A DNA stretch of 64,000 bases from Marinobacter sp. S6332 (lineage in GTDB: Bacteria > Pseudomonadota > Gammaproteobacteria > Pseudomonadales > Oleiphilaceae), in the NCBI RefSeq assembly GCF_023016045.1, contig NZ_JALKAP010000001.1:236843-300842 (forward strand), given 5' to 3'. Positions within the stretch are counted from its first letter, which is position 1, and each line of letters starts with the position of its first letter. The translations under genes and the position numbers were made by a program. The notes under the pieces were generated by a model that worked only from the letters and a program-made list of their open reading frames with translations, had not been told where the DNA came from and ran no database searches. Below are positions 29,240-40,399 of this stretch, piece by piece.

Positions 29240-29279
29240 AAAAAAGCCCCGCGCAGGGGGAGTAAATCCTGCACGGGGC
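29240..29279 (-). terminator. Rho-independent terminator of the copper receptor gene
   Basis: On the minus strand a 12-base GC-rich stem (GCCCCGTGCAGG with its partner, one mismatch) and a 10-base loop are followed by six U. It lies 50 bases past the receptor stop. This is the clearest classical terminator in the window. Confidence 0.85.
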
Positions 29280-29328
29280 GAAGAGTTACCCGCCGGCTAT
29301 GAGTAGCGGGCAACCGCCATTACAAGGT

Positions 29329-31344
29329 TTACCATCTGGCCGTCAGTGCAGCGCGCAACGTGCGTCCCGGTTCGTTCACGCGCACAGCGCTTGCATTGAA
29401 CGGGTCTGTGTTTGCGCGGCTCACATGTGGCGCCCAGGTGTTATTCAAGAGGTTATCCAGAGCCCAGCTAAAAGTGAGGTATTCCATTAACGGGTGACTA
29501 CCCGAAAGGTTAAACACGCCATACCCAGGTGAGGTTCCTGCATCCAGACCAGACAGTGGATCGATGCGATCCTGACGGCGAGCCAATTGCCACTGCGCTT
29601 CAATACTGTGGCCCAAGCTCTGCCAGCCCAGAGTTTGCACAAACTGAACCGGCGGAATTTGTGAGAGGGCCTTATTATCATCACGGTTCTCACCGCGAAT
29701 GGAAGCCAGCGCACTGCTGCTGCTCCATGTGCCGTCGGTCCAACCGACGTTTACTTCAACACCTAACAGCCGCGCATCAATGTTGCTATAGCGGGTACAA
29801 CCTCTGGATTTTCCGCATTGGGCCTGCGTTTCTTTATAGCGCAGTACAAAATCATCCACCTGATCAACCCAAACAACCGGCCTCCAACTCCACTGATTTT
29901 TACTACCGTTTAGGGCCAACTCCAATTTGTGGTGTTTTTCGGTATCCAGATCGGGGTTGCCAATCCAACTGTCGCTCATGGTGTTGCGCGCCAAATAGCG
30001 CTCGGTAACACTGGGGCTTCGCACGCTGCGGCTGCCGGTGAGAGTCAACGCTTGATTCTGTGGCAAGCGCCACTCACCGGAGACAAACCCACTAACATTA
30101 TTGTCTTCAGTTTCTACATCGGTTGTTCCGTAGGCACCTTGGTATAGCATGGAGGGGGTCATATTCATGCTCGCAACACTTCCAGCTTTTGTAGCGTCCA
30201 TTTCCACCCGGTCGTATCGCAGGCCCGCTCCCACTTTTAAATCACGTGCAATGCGCTGAAAGCCTTCAGCAAACAATCCAACACGCTCCCTTTCCACGCC
30301 GGGCCACATGAGTGATACGATCATCGGCATGGGGTTGGTCAGGTTAAGCAGGGTGGCATCCCAGTCGTTGGTCTCTACATCTGCGCCTATCGCCCAGTCT
30401 GTTGAACCACTAGGACTTTGATCAAGAGTAAAGCGCAGGCCACGGGTTTCGGTGATGGAATCCGTTTGCATTTTCATCATGCCAGCTTGCCGCAAGCTGA
30501 AGTTATCCATGATGTGGTCAACATCCGCCTGCCAGGCAAGCAAGCTCCACTCGCCATTCGCTACCGGGGAGCCAGTTTCCAAGCGGTAAATGTCCGTGTC
30601 GGTTTGTGGCGCATCCATGCCGGAACCGGCATATTTCACATCGCTTTCTTCCTGCCGGCTGACCATACCTTTGATAAAGAATCCATTCTCCGCTGTCCAC
30701 GCAGCATCAACGCGGCCTTCAGCGTTTTCATAGGCGCTACGCACCTTGTTTCCATCGCCGTCTTCGTAATCGTCTGCTTCGTCATAGCTCCCTGAAAGCC
30801 TTAGCCATGCGTCCTCATTACCCACTGCCACAGCAGCGTTTACCAGCTTGCCACTACCGTTGTCGGATCCGCCAAGGGTTACCTGCCCGGTAGTTGCTTG
30901 CCCATTAAACTTCGGGGCGGCAGTGGTAGCAATCACTTGACCACCGGCAATCGGGCCCCAGCGCAATGTGCGGTTATTGGTTCTGACTTCCAGAACCGGG
31001 GCCAGCGCACTGCTCAGTCGGCTGGTCGGCGGGTCCATGCGGTTGGGGCAAGCGCCTTCCACACGAATACCATCCAGAAGCACATCCACTCTTTCCTGGC
31101 TTTGCCCGCGCACTATAGGTTCCAAACCACGACCACCCATTCGGGAGAGAGAAACCGACGGGTCCGAAGCCAACCGGTTTATCGGCTCACTTGCCAGCAC
31201 AGCTGAAGCGCTTTCGCTGGTGCGGCCCTCGGTTACCCGGATAACTAGGTTGTTTTCGGTGGTCTGAGCGGCGGTCAGCGCTGGCCATACTGCGAGGCAA
31301 ATCACAACTGATTTTGCGCAGCTCGCAAATACTGGGTCTTTCAT
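29329..31344 (-). CDS. oprC: TonB-dependent copper receptor (OprC/NosA-like)
   Basis: 671 residues from the ATG at 31344, where a signal peptide begins (MKDPVFASCAKSVVICLAV, Ala-rich cleavage region). The plug domain contains MGGRGLEPIVRGQSQERVDV and EGACPNRMDPPTS, the latter a hallmark of OprC/NosA copper receptors. A 22-strand barrel follows, ending in an aromatic-poor but typical strand (RTLRAALTARW). Function by family: uptake of copper across the outer membrane, linked to copper enzymes such as N2O reductase or oxidases. It is divergent from gdhA and stands alone with its own terminator. Confidence 0.88.
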   Translation of the reverse strand: MKDPVFASCAKSVVICLAVWPALTAAQTTENNLVIRVTEGRTSESASAVLASEPINRLASDPSVSLSRMGGRGLEPIVRGQSQERVDVLLDGIRVEGACPNRMDPPTSRLSSALAPVLEVRTNNRTLRWGPIAGGQVIATTAAPKFNGQATTGQVTLGGSDNGSGKLVNAAVAVGNEDAWLRLSGSYDEADDYEDGDGNKVRSAYENAEGRVDAAWTAENGFFIKGMVSRQEESDVKYAGSGMDAPQTDTDIYRLETGSPVANGEWSLLAWQADVDHIMDNFSLRQAGMMKMQTDSITETRGLRFTLDQSPSGSTDWAIGADVETNDWDATLLNLTNPMPMIVSLMWPGVERERVGLFAEGFQRIARDLKVGAGLRYDRVEMDATKAGSVASMNMTPSMLYQGAYGTTDVETEDNNVSGFVSGEWRLPQNQALTLTGSRSVRSPSVTERYLARNTMSDSWIGNPDLDTEKHHKLELALNGSKNQWSWRPVVWVDQVDDFVLRYKETQAQCGKSRGCTRYSNIDARLLGVEVNVGWTDGTWSSSSALASIRGENRDDNKALSQIPPVQFVQTLGWQSLGHSIEAQWQLARRQDRIDPLSGLDAGTSPGYGVFNLSGSHPLMEYLTFSWALDNLLNNTWAPHVSRANTDPFNASAVRVNEPGRTLRAALTARW

Positions 31345-32951
<1,607 letters not shown>

Positions 32952-32968
32952 CCACGGAGTAGCAATAC

Positions 32969-35545
32969 ATGAACGGGAGCGGCGGAAACCTACAGGATGA
33001 TAACCGGGTTTCCACTGGCCTCCCGGGGCTTGATGATGTTCTTGACGGCCTGAGAATTGGCGATAATGTGGTCTGGAGAGTCAGCGATCTAGACGATTAT
33101 CGCCGTTTCGTTACTCCTTTTATTGAGTCTGCGGCGTCCGCCGGGCGCCGTATCATCTACCTCCGTTTCGGCCAACACCCACCGTTGGTGTCCCAAAGTG
33201 CCAACATCCATGTCGAAAATGTCGACGCTCTGGGTGGTTTCGAGGCCTTTACCGGAAGAGTTTGGCGCCTAATTGAAGAACATGGCCGTGGCGCATTCTA
33301 TGTATGCGATTGCCTGAGCGACCTCCTAGACGCCTGGGCCACCGACGCCATGGTCGGTAATTTTTTCAGGGTGGTCTGCCCCTTCCTCTTTGAGTTAGAT
33401 ACCGTCGCTTGGTTTGCCCTGCACCCGGATCGGCACTCCCGTACCACCTTGGATCGAATCCGACAGACCACTCAAGTTATGGTGGACGTTCACCGGCTAG
33501 GTGAGGACGTACAGATACAGCCGATCAAAGTCTGGTGTCGGCAATCCCCTACCATGTTTCTACCGCACACCGAGCACAAAGGCCGCTTTGTCCCGGTAGA
33601 CGACAGCAGTAATGCCACCCGCCTTCAGGCAGGTCTGGAGCTTGCCCAGCTACATCGCCAACCACTATTGGACTACTGGGACCGGCTATTTATGCAGGTA
33701 GCCGGTGCACTTGAAGGCGACAACCAAGAACAAGTTGCAGATATTCAGAACCGTGTACTGAACGTCCTTATCAGCCGGGATCCACGCATGCTGGATTTGG
33801 CTAGAAACTATCTTGGTCTTGAAGACCTACTAGCCATACGCGCTCGCATGATTGGGAGCGGTTATATTGGTGGAAAAGCTGCTGGCATGCTGATAGCCCG
33901 CAGCATTCTGCTCACCGACAAGCCCGATATCTGGCAAGAATGTCTGGAGCCCCATGACTCCAGTTATCTGGGCTCAGATGCTTATTATGCCTTTCTCGTT
34001 CACAATGGTTTGTGGCCAGCGATTATGCGCCAGCGCTCTGCCGACGGTTACTTCAGCGAGGCCTCTGAACTACGCCAAGGTTTGTTAGCAGGCAGTTTTC
34101 CGCCAGAAATCCGTGCCGAGTTGGAACGCCTGCTAGACCATTATGGCCAATACCCGATTCTGGTGCGCTCAAGCAGTCTGCAAGAAGATGGTTTCGGCAA
34201 CGCATTTGCCGGTAAGTACGATAGCGTTTTTCTAGTCAATCAAGGTGCACCAGAACACCGCCTTGCTGCGCTTGAGGACGCTATTCGCAAGGTCTATGCA
34301 TCCACCATGAGTAATGACGCTCTGGTCTACCGCAAACAACACGGGTTAGATCAGAAAGAAGAGCCTATGGCCCTGCTGATCCAACGAGTTAATGGCCGCT
34401 TCCATGGGCGCTACTATTTACCAGATGCTGCAGGCGTTGGTGTTTCTCGTAATACCTTTGCTTGGGACACTGACATGGACCCCGCCGCGGGCATGGTTCG
34501 CTTGGTCATGGGCTTAGGTACACGCGCTGTTGACCGAATTGAAGACGACCACGCCTGCGTTATGGCATTGGACTACCCGCTCCGTCAGCCCTTTCGAAAT
34601 CAAGATGAGAGCTACAGGTTTTCACAACACCTTCTGGATGTTCTCGATCTACGGGAAGGAAAACTGTCTACACGCCCATTGAGCCAGCTTACCCAAGAGG
34701 TTTCAGACCTACCCCTCAGCCACCTGGGCGAAGTAGATCAGGCCGCCAGCCAGCGAGCAAGGGAGCTAAGCTTGCCTTCACCAGTATGGCGACTAACCTT
34801 CCAGCCTCTAGTACGTAATGGCCATTTCGTGGCTCGCCTCTCCAACCTACTGAGCGCGCTGGAAGCTGGGTATAACCACCCGGTCGATGTGGAGTTTACC
34901 CTGCATCTGAACAGTGTCGGTGAACCGACTTTTAACCTAGTGCAGTGCAGACCGCTGGCTACAATCGGTGAAGCCACCGCGACCGAAATACCCGCGGGGA
35001 TATCTAACCGGAATTTACTATTCCGTACAGTCGGACACTTCATGGGCGGTAACATAAACCTCGGAATCCAAAGAGTTATTCGGGTGAACGCGAGCGTTTA
35101 CAGCCAACTAACCGTGAGCCAAAAATACGAGGTTGCCAGCCTTGTGGGCGAGCAAGTGCGCACAGAAAATGGCAAAACTATGCTCATAGGCCCTGGTCGC
35201 TGGGGAACAAGCAGCCCGGAACTGGGTGTACCAGTTCGCTTTGCAGACATCGCAGGCGTTGCAGCGCTGGTGGAGGTCGCGGAAATGGACGGCAATATGG
35301 CGCCAGACCTTTCTTACGGCTCACATTTTTTTCAGGATTTAGTCGAAGCCGGAATCGCCTACGTAGCACTTTTCCCCAATGGTCGGAACTGTGTTTATCA
35401 ACCGGATCGGCTTGTCGACATAGGCGGGCACACACAAGAGATCACGCCTTTGGCCGCCATACAAAGCTTCGACCTGCGCGCAACACCGCTACAACTGACC
35501 GGCGATGTGGTCAGCCAAAATCTGGTTTGCTATTTCCAAGATTGA
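32969..35545 (+). CDS. PEP/pyruvate-binding (PPDK N-terminal-like) domain protein with degenerate KaiC-like N-terminus
   Basis: 858 residues. The N-terminal ~200 resemble a RecA/KaiC-type NTPase (VSTGLPGLDDVLDGLRIGDN; Walker B-like FYVCDCLSDLLD), but the Walker A Gly-Lys-Ser/Thr is absent, so nucleotide use there is doubtful. From ~residue 380 there is the ATP-grasp domain of pyruvate phosphate dikinase and PEP synthase (PILVRSSSLQEDGFGNAFAG, VYASTMSNDALVYRKQHG). The C-terminus has a separate conserved-looking block, MLIGPGRWGTSSPELG. I see no phosphohistidine domain and no PEP-binding barrel, so it is not a complete PEP synthase. Function unknown; position behind gdhA suggests central metabolism. 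Confidence 0.78.
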   Translation: MNGSGGNLQDDNRVSTGLPGLDDVLDGLRIGDNVVWRVSDLDDYRRFVTPFIESAASAGRRIIYLRFGQHPPLVSQSANIHVENVDALGGFEAFTGRVWRLIEEHGRGAFYVCDCLSDLLDAWATDAMVGNFFRVVCPFLFELDTVAWFALHPDRHSRTTLDRIRQTTQVMVDVHRLGEDVQIQPIKVWCRQSPTMFLPHTEHKGRFVPVDDSSNATRLQAGLELAQLHRQPLLDYWDRLFMQVAGALEGDNQEQVADIQNRVLNVLISRDPRMLDLARNYLGLEDLLAIRARMIGSGYIGGKAAGMLIARSILLTDKPDIWQECLEPHDSSYLGSDAYYAFLVHNGLWPAIMRQRSADGYFSEASELRQGLLAGSFPPEIRAELERLLDHYGQYPILVRSSSLQEDGFGNAFAGKYDSVFLVNQGAPEHRLAALEDAIRKVYASTMSNDALVYRKQHGLDQKEEPMALLIQRVNGRFHGRYYLPDAAGVGVSRNTFAWDTDMDPAAGMVRLVMGLGTRAVDRIEDDHACVMALDYPLRQPFRNQDESYRFSQHLLDVLDLREGKLSTRPLSQLTQEVSDLPLSHLGEVDQAASQRARELSLPSPVWRLTFQPLVRNGHFVARLSNLLSALEAGYNHPVDVEFTLHLNSVGEPTFNLVQCRPLATIGEATATEIPAGISNRNLLFRTVGHFMGGNINLGIQRVIRVNASVYSQLTVSQKYEVASLVGEQVRTENGKTMLIGPGRWGTSSPELGVPVRFADIAGVAALVEVAEMDGNMAPDLSYGSHFFQDLVEAGIAYVALFPNGRNCVYQPDRLVDIGGHTQEITPLAAIQSFDLRATPLQLTGDVVSQNLVCYFQD

Positions 35546-35562
35546 TACCGGACAATTAACTC

Positions 35563-36831
35563 ATGGAATGGCTCACTCACTCTCAAACCGGTTTCCGACA
35601 AGCTGCCCGCTACCTGCTGAGCATGCGCCTGGCCATTGTTGGTCTTCAGCTTGTCGCTATCGCGGTAGCAGAAACCGCTATAACCCTTGCCCACCGAGCG
35701 GAAGCCCTTATTCTTTGCTTGCTTTACGGCGTTCTCGCCACGCTGGGCTGGCTCTGGTTTACCCGCAGACCGCCACGTTCTCCAACCAGTGTAAGTTTAG
35801 GTTTGGCCCTTGATCTGGCCCTGATTGGCGGATGGCTTTTTCTCACTGGCGGCTACACCAACCCGCTTGTTTCTCTATTACTACTGCCAATCGCCGTGGC
35901 GATCATTATGGTGCCTTTGAGCCAAAGCCTCATCCTTACTTTGGCAGGTATTGCTGTATATACCGCTCTAGTTATTTGGCACTCGCCGATCACCGAAGGG
36001 CATCATGATGCCAATCTGGCTCAGCTGCACTTGGCGGGGATGTGGGTCACTTTCGCAATGACGGCAGTCATTTTGCTCTTGGTCGTGGGCGCACTGGCAA
36101 GGCGTATACGCCAACAACAAACGCAGTTATCCAACATTCGTGAAACACGGCTGCGCGATGAACAAATTATTGCGCTGGGGCTTTCTGCGGCAGCTGTAGC
36201 TCACCGGCTGGGTACGCCGCTGAATACCATGACACTACTCGTTGATGAAATGCGCTCTGCGTTTCCAGACCCTGTTCTGGCAGAAGACTTCGCACAAATG
36301 GAAAGACAGCTAGCGCTTTGCGGACAACACCTTCAGCAACTGACCAGTGCGGCAACTCAGGCAAAAACCGCACAGCTTGAAAGTATCTCCGCTCAGAAGT
36401 GGGTGGCACGGCTGCGAGAATCAGCAACACTCCTATGGCCAGCTGCCCCCATTGATTGGCCAACCGATGTTCCCGACTGCTGGGTTGCGGTAGACGCCAC
36501 CTTAGACCAAGCCATTCTGAATCTTCTTGCGAACGCGCTAACAGCCAGCCCATCATGGGTGGCTGTTAGTGTACGATGCGCCGAAAAAAGCCGGGTCGAA
36601 ATGGTAGTGGAAGACCATGGCGACGGACTCGAAGATGCTTTCCAGGACTCTCTTGGTGAACAGATAGTGGGCTCGGAAAACGGTTTGGGGGTGGGCCTTT
36701 TCCTTTCGAACGCAACCATCCAGCGCCTGGGCGGCACTTTGAAAGCGCGCGTTGACCTGCAGGGTACAACCATGATCATCGACCTACCGGAAGTGAGTAT
36801 CGAGAATGCAAGCAGAGGAGGCAGTAAGTGA
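35563..36831 (+). CDS. RegB/PrrB-like redox sensor histidine kinase
   Basis: 422 residues with about six membrane segments (residues ~20-180). The H-box is AAVAHRLGTPLNTM with His214, close to the RegB/PrrB form (AHELGTPL). ATP-binding boxes follow: N box LNLLANAL, D box VEDHGDGL and G box GLGVGLFLSNATIQRLGG. It overlaps the response-regulator start by 4 bases (GTGA). In the RegBA family the kinase senses respiratory redox state through quinones and a cytoplasmic Cys. Regulation of specific genes here is not shown. Confidence 0.88.
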   Translation: MEWLTHSQTGFRQAARYLLSMRLAIVGLQLVAIAVAETAITLAHRAEALILCLLYGVLATLGWLWFTRRPPRSPTSVSLGLALDLALIGGWLFLTGGYTNPLVSLLLLPIAVAIIMVPLSQSLILTLAGIAVYTALVIWHSPITEGHHDANLAQLHLAGMWVTFAMTAVILLLVVGALARRIRQQQTQLSNIRETRLRDEQIIALGLSAAAVAHRLGTPLNTMTLLVDEMRSAFPDPVLAEDFAQMERQLALCGQHLQQLTSAATQAKTAQLESISAQKWVARLRESATLLWPAAPIDWPTDVPDCWVAVDATLDQAILNLLANALTASPSWVAVSVRCAEKSRVEMVVEDHGDGLEDAFQDSLGEQIVGSENGLGVGLFLSNATIQRLGGTLKARVDLQGTTMIIDLPEVSIENASRGGSK

Positions 36832-37361
36832 GCGCTAGCGAACAATGGCTGCTGATTGATGACGACGCTGCGTTTCTGGAGGTTCTTACACGCGCCTTAG
36901 GCCGCAAAGACATTAAAGCCAAAAGTGCCCAAACCCACGCCGAAGCACTCAGCGCCTTGAACGAACAGGCATTTCGAAACTGTGTGCTGGACCTGAATCT
37001 TGCTGGTGAGAGCGGCCTGCAGCTGCTACCCGAACTACATGCTCTACAACCGGACCTTAACGTGCTGGTACTTACCGGCTATGGCAGCATTGCCACAGCT
37101 GTCGAGGCTATGCGCCGGGGTGCTATCAACTATTTGTGTAAACCGGTTACCGTAAGCCAACTCCTGAGCGGGTTTGAAGCTCTAACCAAAATTCCGGACC
37201 TACGCCCGGAGCCGCCTTCGGTGGAAGAAATGGAGTGGGAGCACATTCAACGGGTACTAAACGAAAACGAGGGCAATGTGTCTGCCACAGCCAGAGCCCT
37301 CCACATGCACCGAAGAACCTTGCAACGCAAACTGCAGAAACACTCTCGCTGGCGCAATTGA
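36828..37361 (+). CDS. RegA/PrrA/ActR-like response regulator
   Basis: 177 residues. The receiver has acidic Asp11-Asp12 (LLIDDDA), phosphoacceptor Asp55 (VLDLNLAGESGL), Thr83 (VLTGYGS) and Lys105 (YLCKPV). After a short linker comes a Fis-type helix-turn-helix, EHIQRVLNENEGNVSATARA and MHRRTLQRKLQKH, the defining feature of the ActR/RegA family. GTG start, coupled to the kinase. Members control respiration, nitrogen and carbon metabolism genes according to redox state. Confidence 0.92.
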   Translation: MSASEQWLLIDDDAAFLEVLTRALGRKDIKAKSAQTHAEALSALNEQAFRNCVLDLNLAGESGLQLLPELHALQPDLNVLVLTGYGSIATAVEAMRRGAINYLCKPVTVSQLLSGFEALTKIPDLRPEPPSVEEMEWEHIQRVLNENEGNVSATARALHMHRRTLQRKLQKHSRWRN

Positions 37362-37377
37362 GTTATCGCACACAAAC

Positions 37378-37391
37378 TTGACGTACATCAA
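37378..37391. promoter_or_regulatory. FNR/ANR-type box
   Basis: TTGACGTACATCAA matches the TTGAT-N4-ATCAA consensus at 9 of 10 fixed bases. It lies 17 bases past the response-regulator stop and 86 bases before the GGDEF-EAL gene, a position suited to activation. Suggests control by a Fnr/Anr-type oxygen sensor. Confidence 0.55.
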
Positions 37392-37476
37392 GCCTGACAC
37401 CCACAATCAGAAGTAACCTGAAAGACTGCTTTTCAGATATGGCCGCTGAAATGTCCGCGGAGGCGCAAATCGAACA

Positions 37477-39603
37477 ATGCCAAGTATAGAGGATCCATTA
37501 GACAAAGTGCCCACCCCCAAGGTTGATCCCAAACGCTTGTCTCTGATTGCGAGCGCCAGCCGCAATATGATTTTAATCCTTGACGCAGCAGGTACAATTG
37601 AGTGGGCAAACCCCAGCTTTGAGGACTATACGGGACACCAACTGAAGAACATCCTCGGCATTCGCCCCCCTGAACTACTCCAAGGCCCCGCCACAGACAC
37701 GACAACACTGAGACGTATCGTCCGGGAACTGCACAGAGTAAATCAATTCGAAGAAGAAATTTTGCTTTACACTCATACTGGGGAACCGTTCTGGGTTCAC
37801 GCCTACGGGCTGCCTATTGGTAAAGAGCACGGAGTGGAGCCGGGCTTCATCGTGATCATGAATAATATTTCTGATCACAAACACAGCGAACGCGGACTTC
37901 GTATTGCCGCCAGTGTATTTGACCGCAGCCATGAAGCCATCATCATTTCAGATCAAAATAACCGCATACTCGATGTAAATCCATCTTTCTCACGCATTAC
38001 CGGGTACAGCCGTGCCGACGTTCTGGGCCTTAACCCCTCCATTCTCAGTTCGGGGCGCCACTCCCCGGCCTATTACCGATCTATGTGGAAGAGCATTGAA
38101 GAGTTTGGATTCTGGCGAGGGGAAATTTGGAACCGGCGGAAAAACGGGGAAGAACTGGTCGAACTGCAGTCCATTAGCCGCATTCATCTGGACGAATCTG
38201 GAAGCTATTACCATGTGGCCAACTTCACCGACATTACAGAGCTGAAAAACCACGCCAAAGATATAGATCGCGCCGCAAATTACGACGATCTCACCGGTTT
38301 GCCTAATTTACAGCTGCTTAAAGAGCGATTGCACCAAGCTCAGATACAGGCGGACATCCACCAAAAAAGTCTGTCGGTGGGCTATATCGATCTGGATGGA
38401 TTCAAGGCAGTCAACGAGAATCTTGGAACCGAGACAGGCAACAAAATTCTGCGTATTCTGGCAAGCCGTCTGGCGCAAGGCCTGCGCAGCGGCGACACCG
38501 TGGCCCGAATTGGCGGCGATGAATTTGGCCTTATCCTACAAAGCGATAACCATGACGCTATGTATGATCGGATACTGTCTACCATCAACGAGCCGATTGA
38601 CCTTGGCCCAGAGGCTGGCACTATAAATGTTACAGCCAGCCTCGGCATAACAGGTTATCCCGCCGACAATGCAGATGCCGAAGGGCTGATTCGCCATGCC
38701 GATCAGGCAATGTACGCGGCAAAGGGCAAGGGCCGAAACTTGCTGCACGTTTTTGATCAGGAACTAAACCAGCATCGCCAATATAAGCGCGCGCAACTCA
38801 TAGAGCTCAACCGTGCGTTGGACAACAAAGAGTTTGAACTCTACTTCCAACCTCAAGTACGAATAGCAGATTACAAAATTATTGGTTTTGAAGCACTTAT
38901 TCGCTGGAATCATCCCCACAAAGGCCTGCTTTACCCAGACGCATTCCTGCCGACATTGGAATCAAGCCATCTGGAAGTGCCCTCGGGACAATGGGTTCTT
39001 GAAGAGGCGGCTTTTCAGATGCGCCTCTGGCACGAGGCAGGTGAGGATTTATCGGTCAGTATAAACATCAGTGCTCGACATATGATGGACCGGAATTTTA
39101 CGCCCTACCTCGAGAATTATTTGCACAGCCATCCTGCAATCAAGCCTGAACAAATAACTCTGGAAGTGCTGGAGTCAACCTCGCTAGATGACATCAAACG
39201 CGCCAGCGATGTACTTGCCCGCAGCCAGGAACTGGGGTTCCGCGTTGCTTTGGATGACTTCGGCACAGGCTTTTCGTCACTGTCCTACCTCAGCACTTTA
39301 CCCATCGACCTTGTAAAAGTGGACAAGAGTTTTGTGATCAACATGCTCAATGACTCCAACGATCGGGCTATCGTAGAGAGTGTGATTTTTATGGGCCAGA
39401 GATTTCACCATCCCATTCTGGCGGAGGGCGTTGAAACTATGGATCATGCCCGTGCCTTGCGCGATTTAGGATGCGAATATATGCAAGGCTATGGGGTTGG
39501 GCGACCGATGCCCGCTGGCAATGTTCTAGAATGGGTGAAGCAATGGCGCCAGAAATACCCCGATTCGCCGGGGCCAGCACTCACAAGCACTGCGGGTTGG
39601 TAG
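37477..39603 (+). CDS. PAS-PAS-GGDEF-EAL c-di-GMP turnover protein
   Basis: 708 residues, soluble. Two PAS domains (~residues 20-135 and 140-260), GGDEF (~270-430) and EAL (~440-695). The GGDEF motif at 346-350 is intact, with an I-site RSGD at 337-340. The EAL motif is intact at 472-474 (FEALIRW), as is DDFGTGFSSLSYL, so both diguanylate cyclase and phosphodiesterase activity are possible; in most hybrids the phosphodiesterase dominates. A GGAGG lies 13 bases before the ATG. Placed right after the redox regulator pair, with an FNR-type box upstream. Confidence 0.93.
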   Translation: MPSIEDPLDKVPTPKVDPKRLSLIASASRNMILILDAAGTIEWANPSFEDYTGHQLKNILGIRPPELLQGPATDTTTLRRIVRELHRVNQFEEEILLYTHTGEPFWVHAYGLPIGKEHGVEPGFIVIMNNISDHKHSERGLRIAASVFDRSHEAIIISDQNNRILDVNPSFSRITGYSRADVLGLNPSILSSGRHSPAYYRSMWKSIEEFGFWRGEIWNRRKNGEELVELQSISRIHLDESGSYYHVANFTDITELKNHAKDIDRAANYDDLTGLPNLQLLKERLHQAQIQADIHQKSLSVGYIDLDGFKAVNENLGTETGNKILRILASRLAQGLRSGDTVARIGGDEFGLILQSDNHDAMYDRILSTINEPIDLGPEAGTINVTASLGITGYPADNADAEGLIRHADQAMYAAKGKGRNLLHVFDQELNQHRQYKRAQLIELNRALDNKEFELYFQPQVRIADYKIIGFEALIRWNHPHKGLLYPDAFLPTLESSHLEVPSGQWVLEEAAFQMRLWHEAGEDLSVSINISARHMMDRNFTPYLENYLHSHPAIKPEQITLEVLESTSLDDIKRASDVLARSQELGFRVALDDFGTGFSSLSYLSTLPIDLVKVDKSFVINMLNDSNDRAIVESVIFMGQRFHHPILAEGVETMDHARALRDLGCEYMQGYGVGRPMPAGNVLEWVKQWRQKYPDSPGPALTSTAGW

Positions 39604-39628
39604 CTGGCAGCACCCCCAACGCCGATTT

Positions 39629-40288
39629 TTATCGATAACGGCGCTGATCCAAAGTGGTAAGCCGATCGGGATGGAAAACCATCATACCCGTAACGATCGT
39701 ACCATTCACAAAGCCCTCCGGAATCATGAACAGTGGCAGATATCGCAGATAATCGTGGACCAACTCCGAAAACTCATACACTCCGCTAAACCAGAGCATA
39801 AGACACATCACCAGCCCTGCCACAGCCACGGATATGCCTGCCCCGAAAAAGCCGCAGAAAAAGATGTAGGCAAAGAAATTGCTGAAATTCCGGTGGCGTT
39901 CCCAAAGCATGATGCCATGGGTTACAAGTGCAGGAATCATAACCGTTACCAGACCGTTGGCAGCAAACATGGTGACAGGTTCACGGCCGGTGATTACCGT
40001 GAGAATCAGGGCCAATAGCCCGGCGAAAACCGCCAGCCCCCAGCCAAGCATCAAGGTGACTGCGGTGATGCCAAAAATATGAATTGCGAGGCCGGGGTAG
40101 ATGCCAGCGCGCAGCTGCCAAATAAAACCCAACGCAACTGCCGCGCCAAAAAAGGAATGCTGAAGCACATTATCTGAGCGCAAAGTGCGCCAACGCACAG
40201 AACGTGCTGCTTGCAACAGGATAAGCAGAAACAGAAACAGCGTTACAAACCACTGCAGGGTTGATAGCAGATTGTCGGTCATGCCCAT
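39629..40288 (-). CDS. CbiM-like energy-coupling factor membrane protein
   Basis: 219 residues with about six hydrophobic segments. It resembles the CbiM/NikM-type substrate-specific component of cobalt or nickel ECF transporters (for example PGLAIHIFGITAVTLMLGWG and IPEGFVNGTIVTGM), but it lacks the typical N-terminal His-rich start of CbiM, and no CbiN/Q/O partners are beside it. Metal specificity is therefore open. No cobalamin riboswitch is seen upstream. Confidence 0.65.
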   Translation of the reverse strand: MGMTDNLLSTLQWFVTLFLFLLILLQAARSVRWRTLRSDNVLQHSFFGAAVALGFIWQLRAGIYPGLAIHIFGITAVTLMLGWGLAVFAGLLALILTVITGREPVTMFAANGLVTVMIPALVTHGIMLWERHRNFSNFFAYIFFCGFFGAGISVAVAGLVMCLMLWFSGVYEFSELVHDYLRYLPLFMIPEGFVNGTIVTGMMVFHPDRLTTLDQRRYR

Positions 40289-40399
40289 AATGAAAAGCGC
40301 TCTCTGAAACCCGTGACCGGCTACATGATAACGGTGTTACCTGCTCCGTAACCAATGATCTAGGTGATACGAAGCAGAAACCGGAACAGAGGCCAATCT

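Noticed and set aside
40289..40399. Cobalamin riboswitch upstream of the CbiM-like gene
   Set aside because: No B12 box or conserved core found; only a weak GTTAC/GTAAC inverted repeat.
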